From a virus: a stretch of DNA of 33,074 nt. Numbering within the stretch: position 1 is the first letter of the stretch; every line of letters starts with the position of its first letter. Below, piece after piece: positions 24,723-32,221 of the stretch. The position numbers and the translations under genes were made by a program. Below the pieces are notes generated by a model, which ran no database searches, had not been told where the DNA came from, and worked only from the letters and a program-made list of their open reading frames with translations. Location of the stretch: IMG/VR virus record IMGVR_UViG_3300037189_001799, positions 1-33,074 of that record; one strand, given 5' to 3'.

Positions 24723-27134
24723 TTAAGTCCAGACAGGTATATAAAGAGTTGTTGCATCAATTGTAATCTGCATCCAAGTATTTGAACTTGCGCTGCCGGG
24801 TTTATTGGTTCCTGAGAACCCTGCTGTTGCCGCTCCACTTACCGTCCCTTGAACAAACCTCATAACATTTGAGCCAGCAGAACCATTTAATCTATTTGCA
24901 GCATACGCATCTGTTCCCAAAGCAGTTGTGGCAAACGCACTTATTGCTTTCCAAGTACCGTCACTGTTTAAATACGAAGCGGCGGCAGCTGCAACAGAGG
25001 TAGAAGGGGCTAACAATGTCCAAACAGCGCCGCGGTTATTGCTGTAACCCAAACCAAGATCGCCTTGAAAAAACACACAGGGTGACAAAGCGCTGTAAGC
25101 AATGATTGCGTAACCCCCACCGGAACTACTAAATTGGGCGGCATTACCTACTGAATCTGCACGCAATCCAAGCCCTGTTCCGTAGTTGATTGCATAAATT
25201 GTAGGTAAACCAAACGTGCCGGTTGTAGTGCTATAAAAATTCCCCGCTGAACCCGTGCCTGTGTTGTTGCTATAAACTCCCGTACCGGAAGAACTATTAC
25301 TGACATACAAAGAAGCACCGCCCGCATTGGTTGTAATTGCCGCGCCAATGTCGCCAAAACCTGATTGGTTAAAAGAACCGCTTACAGTAAATCTACCTTT
25401 AACAGTAGTTTCACCTCCAAAATAAGCCGCACCGTCAGAACCACGCATCCAAAAGTTTGTTCCTGAAGTAGTTCCTAACGTAGCACCTGAAGATAAAATA
25501 TTTCCTGCAGTTACATTTCCTGCAAAATTTCCCGTTGCTCCAGTAATGTCACCCTTAAACGTAGCAGCCCCGGTTGTAGCATCAATGGTAAACGTTGTAC
25601 TAGCCGAAGTTCTACCAACAATACCTTTACTCGTAAAAGCCACGCCATCACCAGTAGCGTTACCAGAGCCATCAATAGAAATAGTTCCAGTTTTAAATCC
25701 GCCGGCAGAGGAAAATGTAATACCGCCACTCAAAATATCAGCAGCATTCTTATTAAGTTTATTTGTAACTTGTGATAACGCACTGGTTGCATTGGCATCC
25801 GCAGATGTGGCAAGACTTAAGGCGCTAGAAGCATTACCCTCTACCGCTGTCAACGTAGTCCCGCCTGCACCTATGGTGACACTACCAACAATAATAGAAC
25901 CCGCGCTAATCGTACCCTTAACAGTCAGGTTGCCCGCAGCACTAATAGCCACCGAGTTGTTCCACGCACCAGTGTTGTCGTTGTATCCCATGGCAATACC
26001 AGCGGACGAGATACCCACCGCAGGGAGAATGCCTAGACCGGCTGCTGATGTGCCGTTGTACACCGCATCTTTGTGCTGAAACGCAATAAACGCAAGAGAT
26101 GCATCAACTTTGAGGCGGTAGTTAGAACCCGTGCCTGCAAGGATGTTGGTGACTCCAGAGTTTAAATTTGATTGAAGCGTTGAACTAAAACTTGCGGATG
26201 GTAAGGCTCCACTAGCCTGCGATGCAATGATGGACAGGGATGTGCCGCCAGCAGAGTTTAAAGTTACCGAATCAGTAATGATTGCGCCGGCTGATACCGT
26301 ACCCACAAAACTACCCGAGGCTGCAACCAGAGCACCAGCAAATGTAGCCGCTCCCGTTGTGGCGTCAATGGTAAATGTCGTATTAGAAATATTACGACCA
26401 ACAATACCTTTACTTGTAAAAGCTACGCCGGCTCCGGTAGCATTACCGGAACTATCAACAGAAATCGTACCGGTTTTAAATCCGCCAGCGCTGCTAAATT
26501 CAATCGTTCCGCTAAGAATGTCAGCAGCATTCTTATTAAGTTTGTTTGTAACCGATGCAGCGTTATTTACCACATCACTAACTAAGGTTGACCCAAGGTA
26601 CGCGCTGGCTGAAATAACAGATGCCGCCCTAATTGTTCCTAACAAAGTCAAATTACCCGTGGAAGATTCAATGGCAAAGGTTGTCTGCCACACACCGTCA
26701 GATGTTCGGTTGTATCCACCTAAAATACCTGTGGATGTAATGCCTAAACCGGTTCGGACAGTGCCGGAGTAAGCGCCAGTTGTGCCAAGGACAACTGCAT
26801 CTTTATGTTGAAACACAACGTACTGACCGGCAGGCTCTAACTTCATAACGGTTGTGCCGTTAGTTACACCAGTAATTACTTCTGCTGCACCGCGTTTTAA
26901 ATCAGCAGTCAACGTGTCCAGCGTATAGGATGGAGCAAGGTTGGTAATGTTTGTACTACTAACACCACTGCCAAACGTAGATGCTCCGCCTACTGGTGTT
27001 AGCGCTGTGTTTGTATTTGTACTAGTGCCAGAGTCGATGACCACTTGCATGTTTCGACTAAGAACATCTAACACCGCCCTCACTTGAGGGTCAGCTACCG
27101 CGTATGTCGGTGGGAGTGGAATAAAGTTAGACAT
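24723..27134 (-). CDS. tail fibre protein with internal duplication
   Basis: ATG at 27134 overlaps the preceding gene by eight bases and gives MSNFIPLPPTYAVADPQVRAVL, a typical phage tail-protein start; a longer open frame extends upstream without support. The 803-residue protein is rich in Gly/Ser/Thr/Ala and beta-prone, as trimeric fibres are. Residues 195-270 and 456-531 are near copies of each other, and a shorter FQHKDAV unit is repeated at 108-114 and 352-358. The C-terminus (about 600-803) is non-repetitive and probably holds the receptor-binding or tip domain. No enzymatic motif or intramolecular chaperone is evident. Confidence 0.75.
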   Translation of the reverse strand: MSNFIPLPPTYAVADPQVRAVLDVLSRNMQVVIDSGTSTNTNTALTPVGGASTFGSGVSSTNITNLAPSYTLDTLTADLKRGAAEVITGVTNGTTVMKLEPAGQYVVFQHKDAVVLGTTGAYSGTVRTGLGITSTGILGGYNRTSDGVWQTTFAIESSTGNLTLLGTIRAASVISASAYLGSTLVSDVVNNAASVTNKLNKNAADILSGTIEFSSAGGFKTGTISVDSSGNATGAGVAFTSKGIVGRNISNTTFTIDATTGAATFAGALVAASGSFVGTVSAGAIITDSVTLNSAGGTSLSIIASQASGALPSASFSSTLQSNLNSGVTNILAGTGSNYRLKVDASLAFIAFQHKDAVYNGTSAAGLGILPAVGISSAGIAMGYNDNTGAWNNSVAISAAGNLTVKGTISAGSIIVGSVTIGAGGTTLTAVEGNASSALSLATSADANATSALSQVTNKLNKNAADILSGGITFSSAGGFKTGTISIDGSGNATGDGVAFTSKGIVGRTSASTTFTIDATTGAATFKGDITGATGNFAGNVTAGNILSSGATLGTTSGTNFWMRGSDGAAYFGGETTVKGRFTVSGSFNQSGFGDIGAAITTNAGGASLYVSNSSSGTGVYSNNTGTGSAGNFYSTTTGTFGLPTIYAINYGTGLGLRADSVGNAAQFSSSGGGYAIIAYSALSPCVFFQGDLGLGYSNNRGAVWTLLAPSTSVAAAAASYLNSDGTWKAISAFATTALGTDAYAANRLNGSAGSNVMRFVQGTVSGAATAGFSGTNKPGSASSNTWMQITIDATTLYIPVWT
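25542..25769 (-). repeat. tail-fibre internal repeat, copy B
   Basis: This stretch encodes residues 456-531 of the tail fibre and is a near copy of 26325-26552. Bases 25738-25769 match 26521-26552 at 31 of 32 positions. The repeat starts VTNKLNKNAADILSG and ends TIDATTGAATF. Confidence 0.75.
26325..26552 (-). repeat. tail-fibre internal repeat, copy A
   Basis: This stretch encodes residues 195-270 and is the partner of 25542-25769. Similarity at both protein and DNA level points to an intragenic duplication or recombination rather than convergent fibre composition. Confidence 0.75.
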
Positions 27135-29127
27135 TACGGAACTCTGACATAGATTCTGCCATGGCAATTTCTTCAATTTTACCGGTTGTTTGAACCCGTA
27201 CAGACCAACGTAAAGCACGCTTGCCCGCAGGTAGGCGGTAATACCCAGTGGCTGCAGCTGTAAAAGTAGTCCAAGATGCGCCATCGACATAAATAGTCAC
27301 GGCAGTTGAAGCTGTGCACCGAATATAGAATGCGCCAAAGTTTGTGTAATTTGGCATGGTGAACTCTTTGCTCCACCAATCCAGCGTGTAGTAAGCAGCC
27401 GCACCATCACGCAGGCGATACACATTTGCACCCTTGGAGTAATACAGAGTGTCTGTGATTGGCAAATAAAACATCGAGTCAAACGTCTCGTTGAACTGGG
27501 TCAGCGTGCCGGCAGCTTCGTCTAGCCTGATAATAATCCCCTTGGCTTCCTGAGAAGACACCATGACAAGGTAGCCATCTGTATAGCCAAACCGAGCATC
27601 GTCGGCAATCGTGGCAAACGTAGCACGCCAGTCCTCCCGAGAGTAGAACTTCTGGCTCAACGTCATTGTTGATTGTGAGCCTTGTACCAAGACAATACCG
27701 TCAGCGGATGCGTAAGCAACAGCGCCCTCTAAGTTAACCATGAGCCTCTGGGCAATACCGGCTTGGGGAAGCGGCAACTTTTGCTGAGACAAATTAGATG
27801 GCAAACTACCAAGAACAATATATGCGCCAGTGTTTGTCGTTACCACTAGGGACTGTGCATCGGTGCAGAGACCTATAATGTTGTTTGGGAATGACATGGC
27901 ATAAGGCCAAGCGTGCGGTCTAAACGGTTCGCTGAAATACAGCATGTTGTTTTTGTACGCCGCAAAGAATCCGTTTGGCATGGAGACCAAACCGGTCATG
28001 CCCGTTTCAGGGATATCCCAATCGAGGGATGGCAGGGGCACACCAATGTCGGAAGCTTTGTAAGTCTCGTCTTTGTAAACGCCGCTTCCTAGACTTGTTG
28101 TAGTAATCTTAAAGTACGTAGGGTTTGTACCAAACGTGCGGTAGATATTGACCGTAGACTTAGGAATGTAGCCAGTGAACGAGGGGTCTGCCGTGGTAAC
28201 TTCTACGTAATCAAGGTACGTCAAAGAGACAGCGTTGGCCCCAGATGGGACGGATTCTTCAAGAATGGCGTTTACCATTGTGTACACGTAAGCACGGGTC
28301 TCAACAACTCCCCACTCAAAAGTCAATGCGCCATCTGTAGACAACATGACTTCTACACCGCCGGGAAACGCATTGCTTCGTGTAGGCGTTGTCGCACCGG
28401 AAGCAACTGTCACATTAAAGATTTCTTTGTTTGCGTTAGTTGTATCTTTAATGATGATCTGCGCTGTTAGCTTGGCATCAGGAGGAGTTCCAGTGGCAGC
28501 TACGGCTTCGGTAACGGTTGTAGTTGTGTTTTGCTCAGTCTGCTCAAACGTAGACGTGGCTTCTTGGCCAGCGTTATAAAGAGTACGGGTGGGTGGAGTA
28601 AACGTATATTTCTTCCATGGAGACACCACAACAAACGAAGTCATTGCGCCTTCTTGGTATCTCTTACCATTGAGCTCGTACCATACAGTGGTTGTGACAC
28701 TGATACTGGGATAGTCAGGCAATGAGGCCCGCTGCTTTAGCACAAGGGTAGGAGACACCGTAGGAGCAGGAACACCCACAGTGTAAGACGTGCTAGGCTC
28801 GCCTCCGGTAGCGGTTGCTAATGAATACTGGGCAACTTTGAACCCGCTTGAGTTCATAAAGTACATGCGCCCGTAGGTGTCGTTATTAACGGGGGTTCTA
28901 ACTGCAAACGTCTCAACTGGCCATGTGAAGAAATTAACGCCTTCTTCGGTATAAATACCTCTGACCGTATTGGTCATGGTTTTAATTAGTGTGCCCCCTC
29001 GTAGCGGGCGTAAGTCATTTTGCGCAAAGTCACAAAATAAAGCCTGCTGAGCGTTGATATCCGGCAGTTTATAGTCCGGCACATTTGGCAGTTCGCCAGA
29101 AAAGTTTTTTAGTACGAGGGTAGTCAT
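27127..29127 (-). CDS. nozzle-like tail protein (T7 gp12 position)
   Basis: The 666-residue protein begins MTTLVLKNFSGELPNVPDYKLP, with an N-terminal NAQQALFCDFAQNDLRPLRGG segment, and is beta-rich throughout, with LVSMPNGFFAAYKNNMLYFSEPFRPHAWP resembling the central part of podovirus nozzle proteins. It lies upstream of the fibre and the gene 13-16-like block, as T7 gp12 does. The family is recognised by architecture and context, not by a profile search. It overlaps the tail-fibre start by eight bases. Confidence 0.7.
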   Translation of the reverse strand: MTTLVLKNFSGELPNVPDYKLPDINAQQALFCDFAQNDLRPLRGGTLIKTMTNTVRGIYTEEGVNFFTWPVETFAVRTPVNNDTYGRMYFMNSSGFKVAQYSLATATGGEPSTSYTVGVPAPTVSPTLVLKQRASLPDYPSISVTTTVWYELNGKRYQEGAMTSFVVVSPWKKYTFTPPTRTLYNAGQEATSTFEQTEQNTTTTVTEAVAATGTPPDAKLTAQIIIKDTTNANKEIFNVTVASGATTPTRSNAFPGGVEVMLSTDGALTFEWGVVETRAYVYTMVNAILEESVPSGANAVSLTYLDYVEVTTADPSFTGYIPKSTVNIYRTFGTNPTYFKITTTSLGSGVYKDETYKASDIGVPLPSLDWDIPETGMTGLVSMPNGFFAAYKNNMLYFSEPFRPHAWPYAMSFPNNIIGLCTDAQSLVVTTNTGAYIVLGSLPSNLSQQKLPLPQAGIAQRLMVNLEGAVAYASADGIVLVQGSQSTMTLSQKFYSREDWRATFATIADDARFGYTDGYLVMVSSQEAKGIIIRLDEAAGTLTQFNETFDSMFYLPITDTLYYSKGANVYRLRDGAAAYYTLDWWSKEFTMPNYTNFGAFYIRCTASTAVTIYVDGASWTTFTAAATGYYRLPAGKRALRWSVRVQTTGKIEEIAMAESMSEFRNV

Positions 29128-29158
29128 ACAGTCATTCTATGTAAGACGCATTGGGAGT

Positions 29159-29755
29159 TCAAGCTTTCAGCACTTCCAGCGCATGATTTATATGTTTAAT
29201 GCGGTCTTGCAGCCCGATTGTGCCGCCATTGATCTTCTTAGTCATGGTCAAATAGTCCATACTGTCAGCAAACCGGTTGAGCTTCTGAACATCCCAAAAC
29301 CAGCCGGCAGTCAACGCAGCGTACATGGGAGTGGCCACAAGATCGGGCTCCATGATGAAATCCACCCCAAGGGCTTGCCCTGCGTGATGGTAATTAGCCG
29401 CGCCAGTGAGCTGTATACATCCGCGTCCGCGGAAACGCCATCCATCCCCTGAGGCTTCGTCCCGGTTGTTCATCCGGTTAGAGTACACCGTATTGGCAAT
29501 GAGTTTTGGGTTACGGGCGCAGGCTTGAGCCTTGGCTGCGTCAAACCGTTTGGGCCACAGTTTTTGAAGAGCCTCGGCTCTGTAGTTTAAGTTCTCTTCA
29601 AGGATTCTAAAGTTCCCACACTCATGTCCGCACTGGCCTATGAAGGCCGCTTGGCGCAAGGGCGTAGAAATATCAAACCGCTGGAATGTGCTGTTTAGCG
29701 CATCAACCCAATCAGAGCCGATGTGCAGTTTCTGTAGTTGGGCTTCACTGACCAT
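29159..29755 (-). CDS. GH19 chitinase-like endolysin
   Basis: The 198-residue protein has the lysozyme-superfamily GH19 layout used by many phage endolysins: AAFIGQCGHECGNFRILEENLNY with putative catalytic Glu45 and a second acidic residue near Glu54, then RFRGRGCIQLTGAANY (about 107-122). It would cleave the glycan backbone of peptidoglycan. No signal peptide or membrane segment is present, so release needs a holin. It overlaps the Rz gene by 11 bases, placing it in one lysis cassette with spanins and holin candidates. Confidence 0.88.
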   Translation of the reverse strand: MVSEAQLQKLHIGSDWVDALNSTFQRFDISTPLRQAAFIGQCGHECGNFRILEENLNYRAEALQKLWPKRFDAAKAQACARNPKLIANTVYSNRMNNRDEASGDGWRFRGRGCIQLTGAANYHHAGQALGVDFIMEPDLVATPMYAALTAGWFWDVQKLNRFADSMDYLTMTKKINGGTIGLQDRIKHINHALEVLKA

Positions 29756-30224
29756 TGATAAGATTCCTTACTTCGTTGTAAGCGGCGGCGCAAGCGTTGA
29801 GCTTGGTGATGGCTTTATCCCCGTCGGCTGCGATGTCGATAAGAGCTGATATAAGCGCTCGCTCAGATTCGCTTTGCTCGGGTTGCTCGGGTTGTGGATT
29901 TCCAACGGGAGCAGAGGCACTTTGGCTGGCTTGTGGACAACTGGGGGTGGGGAGGCGCAACCGACCAGTGCGAGCAAGCTCGTGCATAGCAGACTGTTTC
30001 TTAGCAATTTCATCTTGAGCCTTTCTGAGTTGGGTTTCGTGATCTTGCAGCTTAGACGCCATCGTTTGCTCTAGCGCCCTCGCTTCTTCATTTTTCTTTG
30101 CAATGGCAACTTGCATGTCTTTGTCACGGTCTTCCCAACCAAAATGGTAGCCACCGCGGTATGTACCAAACACGGTAATGGCTAAGCCGACGAGTATCCA
30201 AGGTAATGGTATGCCAAACATCAT
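29745..30224 (-). CDS. Rz: Rz-like inner-membrane spanin
   Basis: The 159-residue protein begins with a single membrane helix (PLPWILVGLAITVFGTY, about 7-23), followed by a charged coiled-coil region (about 32-85; EEARALEQTMASKLQDHETQL) and a Pro/Gln/Ser-rich linker. This is the standard i-spanin layout: inner-membrane anchor and periplasmic rod. An outer-membrane partner is nested in another frame inside it, which strongly supports the call. The stop of the upstream gene overlaps the start by ATGA; ATG at 30221 is an alternative start. Confidence 0.85.
   Translation of the reverse strand: MMFGIPLPWILVGLAITVFGTYRGGYHFGWEDRDKDMQVAIAKKNEEARALEQTMASKLQDHETQLRKAQDEIAKKQSAMHELARTGRLRLPTPSCPQASQSASAPVGNPQPEQPEQSESERALISALIDIAADGDKAITKLNACAAAYNEVRNLINGQ
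29768..30013 (-). CDS. Rz1: Rz1-like outer-membrane spanin lipoprotein, nested in Rz
   Basis: This 81-residue ORF lies wholly inside Rz in another frame. Its N-terminus is a lipoprotein signal, MKLLRNSLLCTSLLALVGC, with lipobox LVGC (lipidated C19), followed by a proline-rich ASPPPVVHKPAKVPLLPLE region, as in lambda Rz1. The fully embedded arrangement is the classic spanin gene design. The mature lipoprotein would sit in the outer membrane and contact Rz across the periplasm to fuse the membranes at lysis. This indicates a Gram-negative host. Confidence 0.85.
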   Translation of the reverse strand: MKLLRNSLLCTSLLALVGCASPPPVVHKPAKVPLLPLEIHNPSNPSKANLSERLYQLLSTSQPTGIKPSPSSTLAPPLTTK

Positions 30225-30751
30225 TCAGCCTCCTTGCGTGCAGCCGCGGTCTCAGCCCGCTCTTGCTCATCTTCTAAGTGATCAGGCGGCGTTGTGGGCG
30301 GAGGGCCGGGTGTCCATGACTCATCGAGCTCCGGATTCTTCCACACAGGCATTGCACCAAACGGTTGTGTGGGTAAGCCGTAGGCCGACTGCGGAGGAGC
30401 GTAGTTACTGGACATTCCGTATCCACCACTCATACCGCCCATCATTGGCGGACACATTTGTTGCATCGGAGGTTGGGGAGCCCCAAAAGCCTTAGCCGCT
30501 GCGCCTGCCGCACGTTTAGTCATCACCCCACCAATACCTCCCACAATCAACAGAACAATGTCGTTGAGCATCTTGGTGTAGGCTTGGTCAATGGGGGCCA
30601 TGCTCTTGATTGGTTGCGTCACAAACGTTACAGAGTAAAGCAGCGCAATGACAATGAAGCACAGGATGAGAGTGACAACCCCGACAACGAAGCCCCAAAC
30701 GCGGACTTCAAATTCTTCAGTTGTTAGTCTTGGTTTCTGATTGCTGTTCAT
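30221..30751 (-). CDS. two-helix membrane protein, holin candidate
   Basis: ATG at 30751 is preceded by GGAGAAG and gives 176 residues. Residues about 18-41 (WGFVVGVVTLILCFIVIALLYSV) form one membrane helix and about 64-78 (DIVLLIVGGIGGVMT) a second, weaker one. The rest is Met/Gly/Pro-rich and then acidic (DEQERAETAAARKEAE). Two helices near the N-terminus, and position directly upstream of Rz and endolysin, make it the best holin candidate. The long disordered C-terminal tail is atypical for holins, so other membrane roles remain possible. Confidence 0.55.
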   Translation of the reverse strand: MNSNQKPRLTTEEFEVRVWGFVVGVVTLILCFIVIALLYSVTFVTQPIKSMAPIDQAYTKMLNDIVLLIVGGIGGVMTKRAAGAAAKAFGAPQPPMQQMCPPMMGGMSGGYGMSSNYAPPQSAYGLPTQPFGAMPVWKNPELDESWTPGPPPTTPPDHLEDEQERAETAAARKEAE

Positions 30752-30920
30752 TGACTTTCTTCTCCAAGATAGGGGCAACTAGGTATTCAGGGCACTGCTG
30801 GGTAAAAAGGCACTTTGGCTTCTGACATTCCAGCGCATGAAAGTTGTCGGGGTTCTGGCATGGATATCGGTAAACGTCTTTGCATCCAGCCAGTAGTAAG
30901 ATTAGTATGAAGTATCTCAT
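30717..30920 (-). CDS. small cysteine-rich lipoprotein
   Basis: The start at 30920 is fixed by its ATGA overlap with the upstream ORF stop. The N-terminus, MRYFILILLLAGC, is a very short lipoprotein signal with lipobox (C13), then KDVYRYPCQNP and three more cysteines (about 36-52). I recognise the KDVYRYPCQ.P signature as recurring in lipoproteins of uncultured phages, with unknown function. It could contribute to lysis or to superinfection exclusion. It overlaps the holin-candidate start by 35 bases. Confidence 0.7.
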   Translation of the reverse strand: MRYFILILLLAGCKDVYRYPCQNPDNFHALECQKPKCLFTQQCPEYLVAPILEKKVNEQQSETKTNN

Positions 30921-31087
30921 GCCTTGACATCCACTAAGCGGGCCCATTGAGTCTTGATTTCCTGAACTTTTTGTTGTTGTTCAGCCTGTCTGGTCAACTC
31001 TGCCAAACGCTTGATATTTTGTTCATGAATTGCCCTATGAGCCTCTGACAACATTTTGGCATTCTCTTGGTAAGTGGTAATTCTCAT
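30917..31087 (-). CDS. small coiled-coil protein, 56 aa
   Basis: This micro-gene, too short for most callers, encodes 56 residues, strongly helical and charged (MLSEAHRAIHEQNIKRLAELTRQ in the N-terminal half, split around a Gln-rich middle), a coiled-coil candidate with no membrane segment. Both ends overlap neighbouring genes in ATGA style, which supports translation. No family is recognised. It sits in the chain of membrane micro-genes ahead of the lysis cassette. Confidence 0.6.
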   Translation of the reverse strand: MRITTYQENAKMLSEAHRAIHEQNIKRLAELTRQAEQQQKVQEIKTQWARLVDVKA

Positions 31088-31239
31088 TTGCCTAATCCAA
31101 CCCTTCCAAGTAAAAGATTAACAATCTTGTCTGACAAGTCATCAGGCAAGAACTTTAGAAATCCAAGAAACCACAAAGCCACGCACCCGTAGATGAATAT
31201 CTTGAGACATAAATCAAAGGTCTTCTGATACTCATTCAT
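31084..31239 (-). CDS. small membrane protein, 51 aa
   Basis: It encodes 51 residues, MNEYQKTFDLCLKIFIYGCV followed by ALWFLGFLKFLPDD. Residues about 11-30 form one membrane helix. It overlaps the next gene by ATGA and the upstream 29-residue ORF by eight bases. Size and helix resemble small phage holin- or antiholin-type proteins, but no family is recognised. Confidence 0.6.
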   Translation of the reverse strand: MNEYQKTFDLCLKIFIYGCVALWFLGFLKFLPDDLSDKIVNLLLGRVGLGK

Positions 31240-31321
31240 TGCTCAAATACGGATAAACAACTATCCAAAAGAAATAGTTAAGAGGTACAGCAGACCAAAG
31301 AACTATATCAAAGTAAGTCAT
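31232..31321 (-). CDS. membrane micro-peptide, 29 aa
   Basis: Only 29 residues long: MTYFDIVLWSAVPLNYFFWI and VVYPYLSNE. It is almost entirely one hydrophobic helix. Its start overlaps the upstream stop (ATGA) and its end overlaps the next start, so it is translated in a coupled chain if it is real. The length makes chance more likely than for its neighbours. Confidence 0.45.
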   Translation of the reverse strand: MTYFDIVLWSAVPLNYFFWIVVYPYLSNE

Positions 31322-31815
31322 CTGCCACCGCACCGGCGAGTAGTATTACAAAAGTCCATCAACTCATTGATGCCAATAAAAACCAAGAACAGCACAAACG
31401 CACAGCCGCCAATGATCATGGCTAGCTCGTTCATCTCAGCTTCTTTTTCTTTTGCCTTCTTTTCTGCCCGCTCTAAAGCCCTCAGTTCTCTAGCGTCATC
31501 AATATCCATCTGGTCTTGACGAGCTTTAATCTTGTTCCACACGTCTATCTTGCCAGTGGTCATAAAGAGCATTTTTAACTCTTCCTCAAACGCTCTTGCT
31601 TGCTCAAGCGCCATCTCGATTTGCAATGCGGTTCCCATGTTGGAACCCTTGCTTTTTTTGGTTTCAATCAGAGCTTTAGTGGCTGTTGATTTGGCGTCAA
31701 ACAGCTTACCGATCATTGGCGCAAGCGAACCAAGATCATTGGCCACCGCGCTGGCCTTCTTAACCATGCTGATGGCTGACTGTATGCCAGCTAGGGCTGT
31801 TAGCGGATCAATCAT
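31318..31815 (-). CDS. phage membrane-associated protein, 165 aa
   Basis: ATG at 31815 overlaps the stop of the upstream micro-gene (ATGA) and is preferred to 31836. The protein begins MIDPLTALAGIQSAISMVKKA, a start I know from a conserved phage family in T7-like aquatic phages with unknown function. A long charged coiled coil follows (about 75-125; ALRALERAEKKAKEKEAE-type), and a C-terminal membrane helix (about 130-148; LAMIIGGCAFVLFLVFIGI). It was probably named hypothetical or virion-associated in relatives. A membrane-attached role in virion or lysis is likely. Confidence 0.65.
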   Translation of the reverse strand: MIDPLTALAGIQSAISMVKKASAVANDLGSLAPMIGKLFDAKSTATKALIETKKSKGSNMGTALQIEMALEQARAFEEELKMLFMTTGKIDVWNKIKARQDQMDIDDARELRALERAEKKAKEKEAEMNELAMIIGGCAFVLFLVFIGINELMDFCNTTRRCGGR

Positions 31816-31937
31816 TTCCGTTCTACCTTTTTCCATTCAATACAGTAGACTTTTCGGTTATAGACATCGCCAACCCAAATCCACTTAACACATCTGTATT
31901 CAATAGATACAGCCAGTAAAATTATGGAAAGCACCAT
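31812..31937 (-). CDS. membrane micro-protein, 41 aa
   Basis: The 41-residue ORF begins with a short hydrophobic helix (MVLSIILLAVSIEY) and continues with a Trp/Val-rich, basic segment (CVKWIWVGDVYNRKVYC). It overlaps the upstream 30-residue ORF by 16 bases and the next gene by ATGA. That coupling is the main support. One cysteine pair (C16, C32) is present. The function is unknown. Confidence 0.55.
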   Translation of the reverse strand: MVLSIILLAVSIEYRCVKWIWVGDVYNRKVYCIEWKKVERK

Positions 31938-32014
31938 ACAACAACGTACGTGCCCAAGATCACAAAACAAGTGATACCTGCCGTTGCAATAAGTGCCTCG
32001 GCCCAGTTAATCAT
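31922..32014 (-). CDS. membrane micro-peptide, 30 aa
   Basis: A 30-residue product, MINWAEALIATAGITCFVIL followed by GTYVVVWCFP, that is essentially a single membrane helix. It starts one base after the stop of the XhlA-like gene and overlaps the following ORF. Short hydrophobic peptides like this can be holin or toxin-like, but there is no sequence family evidence. Confidence 0.45.
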   Translation of the reverse strand: MINWAEALIATAGITCFVILGTYVVVWCFP

Positions 32015-32015
32015 T

Positions 32016-32213
32016 TTACAGCCCTAATACTTTTTTGACAAATTCAGCCGCGACACCGGGACCAAACAGAACGGCAAGCATAACGGCGTAAAGCATATAC
32101 TCAATATTGCGCATGCGGTCTTTCCCGCTATCGAGCTTGCCCTCAATAGACCTGTATCTTTCAGCGCAAACAGCTTCGTGCACGGCTAGCCTTTTATCAA
32201 CATCTGATTCCAT
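32016..32213 (-). CDS. XhlA-like small membrane protein, 65 aa
   Basis: The 65-residue product has an N-terminal charged helix (VDKRLAVHEAVCAERYRSIEGKLDSG) and a C-terminal membrane helix (about 40-58; YMLYAVMLAVLFGPGVAAEF). A short charged helix followed by one C-terminal helix is the layout of XhlA/holin-family proteins. It follows the glycine-rich tail gene and starts a run of micro-genes, so a lysis role is plausible. Confidence 0.6.
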   Translation of the reverse strand: MESDVDKRLAVHEAVCAERYRSIEGKLDSGKDRMRNIEYMLYAVMLAVLFGPGVAAEFVKKVLGL

Positions 32214-32221
32214 GATTTATC

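Noticed and set aside
25546-26772. Plus-strand ORFs opposite the tail fibre (25546-26079, 26227-26772)
   Set aside because: Pro/Ala/Val-rich shadows of the repeated fibre sequence, explained by its codon composition.
27135-27290. Upstream extension of the tail-fibre frame to 27290
   Set aside because: The extra 52 residues overlap the nozzle gene and have no ribosome binding site; the start at 27134 gives a normal tail-protein N-terminus.
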